From a virus, in IMG/VR virus record IMGVR_UViG_3300031812_000133, positions 1 to 37,953 of that record: a stretch of DNA of 37,953 nt; one strand, written 5' to 3'. Below the pieces are notes generated by a model. That model did not search any database. It was not told the origin of the DNA and worked only from the letters and a program-made list of their open reading frames with translations. Positions 22,461-31,559 of this stretch are shown in pieces; position 1 is the stretch's first letter, and the number at the start of each line of letters is the position of its first letter. A program made the position numbers and the translations under genes.

Positions 22461-24110
22461 ATGGCCCTGATCTATACCCGCCCGCAAGGCGACGGCATTT
22501 TCGACGTGCTGGGCAAGCTGATCGGCGCGATCCAGCAGGCGCACGAATGCTTTCGCACACACGAAACCGGCGGCCACCGCAGCGCGCTCGATCAGTACAA
22601 GACCGACCAGAACTACACCGACGACACGGAGCGCGCTATTGCGCCGATGGTGGACGCGCTCTTCGGGCTCGAAACGGCCACGACGGACTACGCCGAGCGC
22701 GTCCGCCGAATCGCTGGCAGTTATCTGGTCGCGGCTGTCGAGCGCGGCCTCAACCTGGCCAGCAAGTCGCTGGCCCTGCCGGATGCCTTGCGCCTGCTAA
22801 TCCAGGAGATGCGCAAGGACGGGCAGACGGTGAAGCGCGACGCGCCGTTTATCACGACGCCCCAGCTGTTCCACATCGGATACGACGGGTGGCTGTGGGT
22901 CGAGGACGTGGGACCGAATAACGCGATGCGCGAGCGCATGATCGGCGAGACCCTCGACGTGACCTGCGTGTCGCAGCAGCCGGTACGCCTGGAGATTCGC
23001 TCGCGGCGGCCGCTGCTCCCGGCGATGGCGCACAACTGGCCGGGCGGCAGCGGAGCGGCCGTCACCCTCAAGGAAGCGACCGAAACCGACGGCCGGCTGC
23101 TCAACGCAGGTTTTGAGCTTGTGGATTCGACCGGCGCCGCGACCGACTGGTCGGTGGTCGATGGGGCATGGAATCTCCACTGGGAGGTCACGCACTACGA
23201 GGTGCAGTCCGTCATCAAAAGCACGATGACGACCGGCCAGTATCGGCTCAAGTTTCAGCCGCCCAGCGGCGGGCTGCTCGTGACGCGGTGGCTGCGCTAC
23301 GACGCCGACATGGTCGCGGTGCAGGCGGCGCTGCGTGAGTTGCCGGGGCTCGAGCGCGTCGAAGTGACGGAACCCATCGCCGGCGCATGGTACGTCCATT
23401 TCGTCGGAGTTCCCGGAGACCTGGCTCTGCTCACCGTGGACAATCAGACCGACGGTATGTTTTCGATCAACACGATTACCGATGGCTCGACTATGTTCTG
23501 GCGTGGGCGCACGTTGATGGTCTACGGCAACGGTGCGCAAAACCGGCGCATCATGCAGCGCATCGAGCCGGGCACGCTCCAGCCGGGTCAGTTGTATTTC
23601 CTGCTGGCGCGCTTGCGAAAAAGCACCACAACGACCGGCGGCGTGCTGCTTGCCGGCCTGTACGACGCGCTGGACAAGCCAGCCCTGACCCAGCACTTCG
23701 AGGCGGGCGAGTACGTCTGGCCGGTGAACGAAAACGGCGCGCCGATTGACGACGATCTGCTGGTCCCGACGGACCGTTTCAAACCGGTCAAGCTAGCGAC
23801 ATTTCGCGTGCGCGAGACGGACGCAAAACGTCCGATCTATTTCGTCATTAACGTCAAGGACCTGGCAAGCGGCGTGACGTTGTACATTGACGACTTGCTG
23901 CTGGTCGAGGGCGTCGAACTGTATCCGGGCGGCCCGCTGGTCGTGCTGCAAAGCGGCAGCAATTTCCCCGACCTGGGCGCGAGTATGCCGCTGACCATCG
24001 CCGTGGACCACACGCAGGGCAAGTGGCAGAAGTGGTTCGGGCGCCTGTTTGGCGGCCCGCAGCTTCCCTCGCATTCGAGCCCGACGATTCCCGATTCCCT
24101 GATTCCGTAA
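22461..24110 (+). CDS. Tail protein with adhesin-type repeat and CBM-like part
   Basis: A 549-residue virion protein. The N-terminal helical part (about 1-150) should attach it to the tail. Residues of about 215-245 (LLNAGFELVDSTGAATDWSV) look like the start of a carbohydrate-binding jelly roll. The segment from GQYRLKFQPP through AVQAALRELPGLERVEV to YVHFVGVPGDLALLTVDN follows the VQxALExLP...VxFxG...LTVDN repeat that I know from planctomycete surface proteins. Receptor or glycan binding is inferred. GGAGACGACG precedes ATG 22461. Confidence 0.8.
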   Translation: MALIYTRPQGDGIFDVLGKLIGAIQQAHECFRTHETGGHRSALDQYKTDQNYTDDTERAIAPMVDALFGLETATTDYAERVRRIAGSYLVAAVERGLNLASKSLALPDALRLLIQEMRKDGQTVKRDAPFITTPQLFHIGYDGWLWVEDVGPNNAMRERMIGETLDVTCVSQQPVRLEIRSRRPLLPAMAHNWPGGSGAAVTLKEATETDGRLLNAGFELVDSTGAATDWSVVDGAWNLHWEVTHYEVQSVIKSTMTTGQYRLKFQPPSGGLLVTRWLRYDADMVAVQAALRELPGLERVEVTEPIAGAWYVHFVGVPGDLALLTVDNQTDGMFSINTITDGSTMFWRGRTLMVYGNGAQNRRIMQRIEPGTLQPGQLYFLLARLRKSTTTTGGVLLAGLYDALDKPALTQHFEAGEYVWPVNENGAPIDDDLLVPTDRFKPVKLATFRVRETDAKRPIYFVINVKDLASGVTLYIDDLLLVEGVELYPGGPLVVLQSGSNFPDLGASMPLTIAVDHTQGKWQKWFGRLFGGPQLPSHSSPTIPDSLIP

Positions 24111-24113
24111 TCC

Positions 24114-24593
24114 ATGCCCAGCGAATCCGAAATCCTGCAAGGCGTGCTGCGACACTACCGCGAGCGCTCCGGCCTTCCGGCCGATGCGGTCCATCTGGCC
24201 ATCGAGCCCTTGGCCCCGCCCATGATTCCCAAGGGCGGAGGCTACTGGCTGACGGTGGCGCCGGGCACGTCGCATTTTCCGCATGACGAGACCTACGACC
24301 CGGTGACGATCCGCCAAATCCTGGACCTGCACGTGACCGGCTACGTGCGGATGCGCTTGGATCGCCCCGACCGGGAAACGTCGTTGATTCTCGACCCGGA
24401 CCGCGGCGTGGGGAAGGTCAAGCGCCTGATCCTGACGCTGTCGCACGTCGTGATCTATGACGAGTCCGATCTGCCGATCAACGTCACGATTTCGCCGGTC
24501 GGGGCCAGTGCCCCCAGCTATGACCCCGAGCAGGGGATCGGCTGGCTGTCCGTCCAATTTGCCGCGGAGTTCGACTGGTGCCTGCCTTCGTAG
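24114..24593 (+). CDS. Hypothetical tail protein
   Basis: A 159-residue protein in the tail operon with no recognised family. It contains PPMIPKGGGYWLTVAPGTS and beta segments (YVRMRLDRPDRETSLILD; RLILTLSHVVIYDESDLPINVTISP). It ends in FDWCLPS and overlaps the next gene by 16 bases. Translational coupling to the 24578 gene suggests both belong to the same tail substructure. Confidence 0.72.
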   Translation: MPSESEILQGVLRHYRERSGLPADAVHLAIEPLAPPMIPKGGGYWLTVAPGTSHFPHDETYDPVTIRQILDLHVTGYVRMRLDRPDRETSLILDPDRGVGKVKRLILTLSHVVIYDESDLPINVTISPVGASAPSYDPEQGIGWLSVQFAAEFDWCLPS

Positions 24594-26596
24594 CGTGGAA
24601 CGGCCGGGCGCTGCCCATGATCGGGGCATCGCCTGAGCTCCACCAGTGGCTGACGCTGCTTGATTTTCCGGCGGCCGTCTGGCCGACGCGGCCGCGCACT
24701 GCGCCGTTTCCGGGCGCTGTCCACAGTGACCCGCAGTACCCGCACAGCCCGTATCCGCTACCGACCCACCCGCCCGAAGTGCGACTCAATTCGCTGTGGT
24801 GGCCTTCGGGCCTGGGCCGCTGGTCGGTCGGATACTTCGCGATCCCGCCGCAGGACGACCAGGGCGAGTCGCAATCGCCGCTCAAGCAAGCCGAAGCCAG
24901 CCGCGAAATCGGCGTGCTGACGATTGGCGACGGCATCCAAGCGGTGGAGTATTCGCCGATGGTGATCGTGCGCCGCATTGGATTGACCGGCAGCGGCATG
25001 CGCGGCGCAGGATTCCAGCATGGCCCGCTGCAAATCGCCTGCGTTACGGACGTGCGCTATTTCTGGAATCAAATTCCGATCCCGACGCACCGCCTGGCCT
25101 ATGGGATGGACTGGGAGCAGTTTTTCACGGCCCTGCTCATGCCGCTTTTGCGTGACGAAGATTTTGCCAAAGACTGGGCGCAGTATTTCGTGCGCAACTC
25201 CAAGTCAGGGCATCGCACAAAAATCCGACCCGACATCACCTATTACAAGACCGCGACGCTGAGCGTGGGCCAGGCGCTCGACCTGGCCGCGGCGACCATT
25301 GGCGTCTCGCTGCTACTCATGCCGCGGGCGGTCATCGACAAGGAGCCGCAAGACGCCTTCAAGGGCGAAAAAATCGAGTATTCCATCGTGGCGGCCGATT
25401 ACGATGACACGCAGCGCCTGGAAAATCTGCCGCTGCTGTGGAGCGCGGGGATCGGGTTTCGCAGCGAGGGGGGACAATACCCGGACGAACAGATTCCGGT
25501 CCGCGTGCTGTTTCCCTACTCGCACGGCGGCGCGCTGCACGCTGACGGTCGATACTGGGCGAGCGACTGGCAGAACCTTCCGCAGGATGACGAAGAGCCC
25601 ACTGAGGACGAAGACGACGAAGAGGATCAGCAAAGCCAGAGCGGGAATCCAGAAGAGGAGGAGCTGAGACAGCCGGCCATCGAGCAGTCGGACGACCCGC
25701 TGTTTCCCATCGCGGTCTGGTGCACCTACCCGGCCCTGCGCGAGCGCCCGCTGCCGCAGCTCGGCGTGCGTGACCCCGACAACCGCGACGATTTGCTCAA
25801 GGTGGCGGAGCACGTGCAGGAAATCTACAAGCACCGCGCGCGGCAGTGCGCGTGGGGTGCGCTCGTGTACTCAGGCGTGCCGTTCAATCAGGGCATCGAC
25901 TGGCGACGATTCCCGCAGCAGCGCGGATTTTTTGCGGGCGCGCTGTCCCATACGGGATCGGAGGAGTCGTTCTGGCTGCTATTGGGCGTCCTGGGCCCGA
26001 CCGTGGCGCATGGCACGGCCGGCGGCCTGCGCTTGCAAACGCTAGTCCGCGCGCTGCCATCGCCCTACGTGCCGACCATCTGGCCGATCATGCCAGCCGA
26101 AAGTCAGCAGCAGTCGCAAAATCCCGAGAATCAATCGCAGAGCGGGCCGGGAAATGGCGATGACCAGTCACAGGCGCGCCCCGTCCATCGCGTGCGGCCA
26201 TCGGAAATCGTCGCGGCGCAGCTTCTGGAAGGATGGAAGTTCGATCGCTCCAAGAAGCGGACGGCGTACGCCATGGCGCGCCTCGTGTACGACGAAAAAG
26301 GCGACGGCAAATACGTTTCGATGGGCAAAGACAAGGTGCGCGTGTATGACCCGATGGACCTGCGTCACGGCACCAAGCCGAAGGACATCGTGTGGGTGGC
26401 GGTACTGCCGCCCGATACCAGCCGGCTCGTACTGGTCAGCCGTCACGCGGACACGCTGATCGTCCGCACGACGAACCCGATCCCCAACGACGATGGATAT
26501 TACGAGGGGATCATCCAATTCTGGAACGCTCGCAAGAAGCGCTGGGAGGACGGCCCGAGCTGCTTCGTGCTCGATGCCAACGATCCTGGAAGGTAA
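24578..26596 (+). CDS. Large tail structural protein
   Basis: A 672-residue protein starting at GTG 24578 inside the end of the upstream gene. It is beta-rich with many Trp, Tyr and Pro. An acidic, Glu/Gln-rich linker lies at about 330-365 (EEPTEDEDDEEDQQSQSG) and a Gln/Asn/Ser linker at about 508-530, dividing the protein into three parts. No enzyme motif was found. Its size and place, after the distal tail genes and before the fibre-like gene, suggest a baseplate or central fibre component. Confidence 0.75.
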   Translation: MPAFVAWNGRALPMIGASPELHQWLTLLDFPAAVWPTRPRTAPFPGAVHSDPQYPHSPYPLPTHPPEVRLNSLWWPSGLGRWSVGYFAIPPQDDQGESQSPLKQAEASREIGVLTIGDGIQAVEYSPMVIVRRIGLTGSGMRGAGFQHGPLQIACVTDVRYFWNQIPIPTHRLAYGMDWEQFFTALLMPLLRDEDFAKDWAQYFVRNSKSGHRTKIRPDITYYKTATLSVGQALDLAAATIGVSLLLMPRAVIDKEPQDAFKGEKIEYSIVAADYDDTQRLENLPLLWSAGIGFRSEGGQYPDEQIPVRVLFPYSHGGALHADGRYWASDWQNLPQDDEEPTEDEDDEEDQQSQSGNPEEEELRQPAIEQSDDPLFPIAVWCTYPALRERPLPQLGVRDPDNRDDLLKVAEHVQEIYKHRARQCAWGALVYSGVPFNQGIDWRRFPQQRGFFAGALSHTGSEESFWLLLGVLGPTVAHGTAGGLRLQTLVRALPSPYVPTIWPIMPAESQQQSQNPENQSQSGPGNGDDQSQARPVHRVRPSEIVAAQLLEGWKFDRSKKRTAYAMARLVYDEKGDGKYVSMGKDKVRVYDPMDLRHGTKPKDIVWVAVLPPDTSRLVLVSRHADTLIVRTTNPIPNDDGYYEGIIQFWNARKKRWEDGPSCFVLDANDPGR

Positions 26597-26598
26597 GC

Positions 26599-27654
26599 AT
26601 GGCCGAAGATTTCCCGCAGCGGATACTGGCTCGCCCGTTTGGCTGGCACGACGGCAAGCTGATCGTGGCCAGGTCGTGCGCGGCCCCCGACGAAACGGGC
26701 AAGCGGTGGCTGGGAGTCATTGGCAGTGCCAGCGGACAGAGCGGCAAGCCGATTGTGATCGGTACCGAGTGCGAGTTTCCGTCGATGCGCCGGCAGCTCG
26801 GCCGCTGGGTATCCTGGCCGCACGGACAGCGCCCGATCTACGCCATCGCTTGCTGCCAGCACGGATCAAGCGCTGGATCGAGCGGGCCCAGCAGCGGGCC
26901 GAGTTCCGGGCCATCCAGTGGTCCCAGCAGCGGCCCCAGCAGCGGGCCCTCCAGCGGCCCCAGCAGCGGGCCCTCCAGCGGGATGCGCAGCGGCCTGGAG
27001 AGCGGGCCGTCGAGCGGGTTCAGTTCCGGCCCCAGCAGCGGGCCGAGCAGTGGCCCCTCCAGCGGCCCCTCCAGCGGTCCGAGTTCTGGCCCCTCCAGCG
27101 GGCCCAGCAGCGGTCCGTCGAGCGGGCCGCGCGGGGGCTGCCGGCTGTATCCGTGGCGGTTCTACACGTCCGGCGGAGCGCAAATCCTATCGGACCGCGA
27201 GGACTGGATCGTGCGCTGGAAAACGGCGCCGGATTCCTACGCCCAATCGGCCGCCGGGGATCGCTTTGTGGAATGCTGGGGCGAGTATCGCCGCCGGTTC
27301 AAAGTTAGCGTGACCGCAGAGCTGGCAACCGCGCATCGCGGATCGCTGCGCGTGTGGATCGAGGTTTGCGGCGGCGTGGTGACACAGGACGACCCTTATA
27401 TGATCACGATTGATACACCAGACGACCCGCCGCAGTGTCAGTGGAGCTTCGAGGAGTCCGGATCGCGCGAAGCCGAAGTGGACACGGCGATTTGCGGGTG
27501 GGTGGACGAGGAAGACTTGCCGCCGACCGCCGAAGACATCAATCACCCGCCGTCAATCCGCATCCATTGGGAGTATCACCTGCGGTTCGAGGGTCCTGAG
27601 TATTGCAGCCCCGAGAACGCAAGCCGATTGACCTTCACGTTTGAGTGGCTGTAA
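26599..27654 (+). CDS. Tail fibre-like protein with Ser-Ser-Gly-Pro repeats
   Basis: A 351-residue protein. An N-terminal domain of about 85 residues ends in AIACCQHG, a low-complexity block of about 90 residues follows, built of the tetrapeptide Gly-Pro-Ser-Ser with few interruptions (GMRSGLES), and a C-terminal beta domain of about 170 residues begins with GCRLYPWRFY. The four-residue period differs from collagen's Gly-X-Y. A flexible, hydroxyl-rich stalk between two globular ends is the likely design, and its serines are possible glycan sites for the adjacent enzymes. GGAAGG precedes ATG 26599. Confidence 0.83.
   Translation: MAEDFPQRILARPFGWHDGKLIVARSCAAPDETGKRWLGVIGSASGQSGKPIVIGTECEFPSMRRQLGRWVSWPHGQRPIYAIACCQHGSSAGSSGPSSGPSSGPSSGPSSGPSSGPSSGPSSGPSSGMRSGLESGPSSGFSSGPSSGPSSGPSSGPSSGPSSGPSSGPSSGPSSGPRGGCRLYPWRFYTSGGAQILSDREDWIVRWKTAPDSYAQSAAGDRFVECWGEYRRRFKVSVTAELATAHRGSLRVWIEVCGGVVTQDDPYMITIDTPDDPPQCQWSFEESGSREAEVDTAICGWVDEEDLPPTAEDINHPPSIRIHWEYHLRFEGPEYCSPENASRLTFTFEWL
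26863..27132 (+). repeat. DNA encoding tetrapeptide Ser-Ser-Gly-Pro repeats
   Basis: About 20 units of 12 bases. The codons are mixed (agc/tcc/tcg/agt for Ser; ggg/ggc/ggt for Gly; ccc/ccg/cca for Pro), so units differ in DNA while the peptide is nearly constant. That points to selection on the protein rather than very recent slippage. Confidence 0.9.
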
Positions 27655-27657
27655 CCG

Positions 27658-30600
27658 ATGAGAAGCTGTTCGGAAGCGCACTCTGGCATGACGCCGGAGG
27701 AAATGGTGGCCCTGATCGAAGCCGCACCCCCGGGCCCGTGGCCCGAAGGATGGCGCGGCTGGCCGTGCGTGTGTGAAGCGCACCGCATCATGTTCCGCCG
27801 CGAAGCGCAGCGCGTCGCGGCGCTCGTTGATCCGCCGATGGACTGGCAGCAGCCGCGTGGCATCGTGACATGCGGCGGCGGCCTGAAATACTTCCCGGGC
27901 GTGTGGGTGCTGGCGCACGTGCTGCGCGACCTGGGCTGCACGCTGCCGATCCAGGTCTGGTATCTGGGCAGCGCCGAAATGGACCCCGGCATGGCGCGCC
28001 TGCTGGAGCCGCTGGGCGTCCAGTGCGTGGACGCCTTCCAGGTCGCGGAGAAGTACCCGGCCCGCATCTTGTGCGGCTTTGAGGTCAAAATCTACGCGAC
28101 ACTGTTTTCGCCCTTCCAGGAGGTGCTGTTTCTGGACGCGGACAACTTGCCGAACCGCGACCCATCGGACCTGTTTTCATGGCCGCAATACCTGCGCACG
28201 GGCGCGGTGTTCTGGCCCGATTACGCCTGCTGGAAGCTTAAGTCCGACGTGTGGCATATCTGGGGCATGGAAGACATCCTCGAAGACGTGATCGACGATA
28301 CGGCCTTCGAGTCCGGCCAGTACCTGATCGACAAGCGGCGTTGCTGGCGCGAGCTGATGCTGAGCAAGTGGCTCGGCGATCATTCCGACTACGTCTTCGG
28401 CACGGTCTACGGCGACAAGGAATGCTTCCACCTGGCGTGGCGGCGGCTGGGGCGAGAATACGCCATGCCACGGTACGCGCCAGGCTGGGCGGGTCGCTGC
28501 TGCATTGTGCAGCACGATTTCGAGGGCAAGCCGATTTTTTTCCACCGCTGCCAGGACAAGTGGCGCCTGGATGGTCGCAATCGGCTGGAAGGATTGCCGC
28601 ATGAGGACCGGGCCTTCGCGCTGCTCAAAGAGCTGCGGCAGAAGTGGTCGGGCGTCCCTTGGCGGAATAATCACCCGACGCCGCAGGAGCAGGAGCTGAT
28701 CGCGCAGCTCCAGGGCAAGCGGTACATCTACCAGCGCGTCGGGCACGACCAGCGCGTGCTGGTGCTGGAAAAGGACCAGTGGATCACGGAAGGTTCGGCC
28801 GACTGCGAGCGACGCTGGGACGTGCACATCGTGGACGGCGAGCCGGTCCTGACCATCTCGGCGTATGACGGGCCGACGTGCCACCTGCGCCGTGACGAAG
28901 TGGGCATCTGGCGTGGCCGATGGCTGCACCACGAGCGCATGCCGATTGTGCTGGCGCCGACGGACCTTTTCGGAACGCTGGCCTGGCTGCCCCCGCCCGA
29001 CCCGGCCGCGCAACTGACCGACGAGGAACGGGCCGTGTTCCAGTCGGTTGCGGGTCGGCGGTTTTCCTACGAGCGCGTGGGCTACGACCAGCGCCCGATC
29101 AAGCTGGAGCCCGACGGCACGATCAGCGAAGGGGCCGGCGGGATGGAACGCACCTGGCACGTGCGCATCGTCGATGGTGCGCCGGTGCTGACGATCACCG
29201 ATGGCCTGCGTCCGACGTGCCACCTGCGCCGTGGGGACGACGGCCGCTGGCGCGGCCAGTGGCTGCGGCATGAGCGCATGCCGATCCTGCTCAGCCCGAT
29301 TGCGGACGAGGGCGAAGGCGCGGCATCACCCCGGGAGGGCGAGAGCGCCGCATCGCCGCCCAGTGGTGGCAGTTCGGACTCGGAGGACGAGGACGAGGAA
29401 GCGGAAACACTGGCGCGCGGCGACCTGGCCGCGCTGGTGACGGTGGCGGTCGTCAGTTTTCGCCGGTTCGCCTGCCTGGCGGAGCTGCTGCGGTCGATTC
29501 GCGCCCACTACCCGCACCTGCGCGTGATCGTGGCTGATCAGTCGGGGCCAGACGCCCAGACGGACGAGCAGGCGCAGTGGTGCCGCCGGCATCCGCAAGT
29601 GCAGTGGCTTGAGCTGCCCTACGACTGCGGTCTGTCGGCTGCGCGGAATGCGGCCATTGCCCAGGTGCGCACGCCGTATGTGTGGCTGATGGACGACGAT
29701 TTCCTGGTGTTGCCGTGCACGGACGCCATGGCGGCGCTGCACCTGGTGCAGGAAATCAGCGGCGCCGAGCTGGTCGCTGGTCCGGTGTACGACCTGGCCG
29801 CTGGCTGCATGACCGACTGGGCGGCCATGCTCAGCATCGAGCCCGCTGCGCCGCCGGTCGTGAAGGCGAGCACGCCCGGGCCGTGGCGTCGCTCGAAACG
29901 AGGCACGCTGTGGCGGCCCGTCGGGCGGTTTCTGAACTCGCTGATCGCGCGGACCGACGCGCTGCGTCGGGTGCCGTGGCGGGACGATCTAAAAATCCGC
30001 GGCGAGCATCGCGTCCACGTGGCCGATCTGGTGCAGCACGGCGTCCGCTGCATCCAGACGCCGGCCCTGACGCTTGCCCACCAAGCGCAGCGGCGCGGCG
30101 ATGCGACCTACCAGCAGATGCGCTCGCGTGGCGACTGGCACCAAACGCCGCTGTATCGGTTCGCGGGCGATTGGTCCGCGTCGGAGCAGCCGGCGCCACC
30201 GCCATCCCTGGCGCATCCCTGCCGTGGCGTCGTGGTGCTGACGCCTGGCCATACCGGGTCGCGCGTGGTGGCGCGTCTGCTCGATGCGCTGGGCTGGCGG
30301 ATGCCGGAGATGGACGTCGTGTTTGGAGAGTCAGGCAACGTGCGCGCGATCAATCAGCGCCTGCTGCGTGGCCAGCGCGTGCCACCCGAAGAGCTCCGCG
30401 CGCAGGTCGCGGCGTGGCCGCGGCCCTGGTGCATCAAGGACCCGCGGCTGTGCGAGACCCTCGACAGATGGCTGCCGGCGCTGACGGATGACGCCCCGCT
30501 GCTGATCGTGGTGGAGCGCGATCTGGACGCCACACGCGAAAGCTGGCGCCGTCGCGGTGCGTCTTTGGAACGCTTTCAGCGGCGGCTGGAGCGCGTCGAA

Positions 30601-30723
30601 TATCATTGGGTCTACTGGCCCTGGGAACGCCGCCGCGTGGCGTTTGAGACCATCTGCGCGGCCTGGGAACGTATTCCCGAGCCACCGCGGGAAGGCGATC
30701 TGATGAACCGTGGCCAGCCGTGA
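27658..30723 (+). CDS. Multidomain glycosyltransferase-sulfotransferase fusion
   Basis: A 1021-residue enzyme that probably builds and sulfates a glycan. Residues 60-310 resemble MNN1/GT71-like mannosyltransferases, with the metal-binding VLFLDADN (156-163). Two homologous repeats follow (about 353-432 and 467-546), each running YxRVGxDQR...W...CHLRR...WRGxWLxHERMPI, a lectin-like or GT-associated module. After an acidic linker (550-586) comes a GT2 domain (595-800) with VAVVSFRR, CGLSAARNAA and LMDDDF. Residues 856-990 have a sulfotransferase-like P-loop (TPGHTGSRVVARLL) and IKDPRL. It follows the fibre gene and precedes an FkbM methyltransferase, so virion or host-surface glycan modification is inferred. 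Confidence 0.87.
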   Translation: MRSCSEAHSGMTPEEMVALIEAAPPGPWPEGWRGWPCVCEAHRIMFRREAQRVAALVDPPMDWQQPRGIVTCGGGLKYFPGVWVLAHVLRDLGCTLPIQVWYLGSAEMDPGMARLLEPLGVQCVDAFQVAEKYPARILCGFEVKIYATLFSPFQEVLFLDADNLPNRDPSDLFSWPQYLRTGAVFWPDYACWKLKSDVWHIWGMEDILEDVIDDTAFESGQYLIDKRRCWRELMLSKWLGDHSDYVFGTVYGDKECFHLAWRRLGREYAMPRYAPGWAGRCCIVQHDFEGKPIFFHRCQDKWRLDGRNRLEGLPHEDRAFALLKELRQKWSGVPWRNNHPTPQEQELIAQLQGKRYIYQRVGHDQRVLVLEKDQWITEGSADCERRWDVHIVDGEPVLTISAYDGPTCHLRRDEVGIWRGRWLHHERMPIVLAPTDLFGTLAWLPPPDPAAQLTDEERAVFQSVAGRRFSYERVGYDQRPIKLEPDGTISEGAGGMERTWHVRIVDGAPVLTITDGLRPTCHLRRGDDGRWRGQWLRHERMPILLSPIADEGEGAASPREGESAASPPSGGSSDSEDEDEEAETLARGDLAALVTVAVVSFRRFACLAELLRSIRAHYPHLRVIVADQSGPDAQTDEQAQWCRRHPQVQWLELPYDCGLSAARNAAIAQVRTPYVWLMDDDFLVLPCTDAMAALHLVQEISGAELVAGPVYDLAAGCMTDWAAMLSIEPAAPPVVKASTPGPWRRSKRGTLWRPVGRFLNSLIARTDALRRVPWRDDLKIRGEHRVHVADLVQHGVRCIQTPALTLAHQAQRRGDATYQQMRSRGDWHQTPLYRFAGDWSASEQPAPPPSLAHPCRGVVVLTPGHTGSRVVARLLDALGWRMPEMDVVFGESGNVRAINQRLLRGQRVPPEELRAQVAAWPRPWCIKDPRLCETLDRWLPALTDDAPLLIVVERDLDATRESWRRRGASLERFQRRLERVEYHWVYWPWERRRVAFETICAAWERIPEPPREGDLMNRGQP

Positions 30724-30730
30724 GGGAATC

Positions 30731-31546
30731 ATGGACGAAGCGCACCGAACCGACCGACAATCGCTGGAGCAATTCGCCGCCGCGCGCGCTAAGGCCGTCG
30801 GCTATGGGGACGGCGTGTTGTGCCGCGTGCTGGGCGATCTGCTGGCCATCGTGGACCCTGCGGACCTGACCGTCGGGCCGCGGCTGGCGATGGATGGATA
30901 CTGGGAGGCGTGGGTGACGGCCGCCCTGCTGCGGCACCTGCGCCCCGGGATGGCGTGCGTGGACGTAGGGGCGCACGTCGGATACTACACGCTGGCCATG
31001 GCGCGGGCGGTCGGCCCCGAAGGCCGCGTGCTGGCGGTCGAGCCATACCCGATCAGCGCGCGGCGCCTGCGGCAAAACCTGGCCCTGAACGGCTTCCCTT
31101 GGGTCGAGACGGCGCAGGTCGCGGCTTCCGACGCCGCAGGAAGTGCCACGCTGCACGTGCCGCCGTGCAACGTGGGCGGGGCATCGTTACACGGCGCCGA
31201 AACGCCACACTACGCCGAGGAGTGCGAAGTCCCGACCATCGCGCTGGATGACCTGCTGGCCGAGTGGACGCAGCTTGACCTAGTCAAAGTGGACGTGGAG
31301 GGCTGGGAGGGGAAAGTCTGGCAAGGCACCAAGCGCCTGCGGCAGCGGTTCCCGGCGGCCGTGCTGGTCGTGGAGCTCCATGTCGCCCTGGACCGGCGCG
31401 TGGTGGCGGAACTGCTGGCGGAGATCGAGCGCAGCGCCTACGTGCTGCGGCACGTGCGCTACGATGGGACGGTTGGGCCGATCAGCCCCGATGCGATTCT
31501 GTCACGCCCGGAGAGCGGCTGCACGCTGTGGCTGACGCGGCGCTAG
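30731..31546 (+). CDS. FkbM-family methyltransferase
   Basis: A 271-residue S-adenosylmethionine-dependent methyltransferase. Motif I is VDVGAHVGYY (77-86), VLAVEPYP (about 100-107) is the acidic post-I region, and LVKVDVEGWEG (about 184-194) is the FkbM signature. FkbM enzymes methylate hydroxyl groups of sugars or polyketides. Coming seven bases after the glycosyltransferase-sulfotransferase gene, it most likely O-methylates the same glycan. ATG 30731 follows GAGGG; in-frame codons upstream lie inside the previous gene. Confidence 0.9.
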   Translation: MDEAHRTDRQSLEQFAAARAKAVGYGDGVLCRVLGDLLAIVDPADLTVGPRLAMDGYWEAWVTAALLRHLRPGMACVDVGAHVGYYTLAMARAVGPEGRVLAVEPYPISARRLRQNLALNGFPWVETAQVAASDAAGSATLHVPPCNVGGASLHGAETPHYAEECEVPTIALDDLLAEWTQLDLVKVDVEGWEGKVWQGTKRLRQRFPAAVLVVELHVALDRRVVAELLAEIERSAYVLRHVRYDGTVGPISPDAILSRPESGCTLWLTRR

Positions 31547-31559
31547 AGGGGACGCACCG

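Noticed and set aside
26493-27313. Long alternative frames across the fibre gene repeats on both strands
   Set aside because: GC-rich 12-base repeats stay open in other frames by composition; they yield only Arg/Gly/Ala-rich peptides without Shine-Dalgarno.
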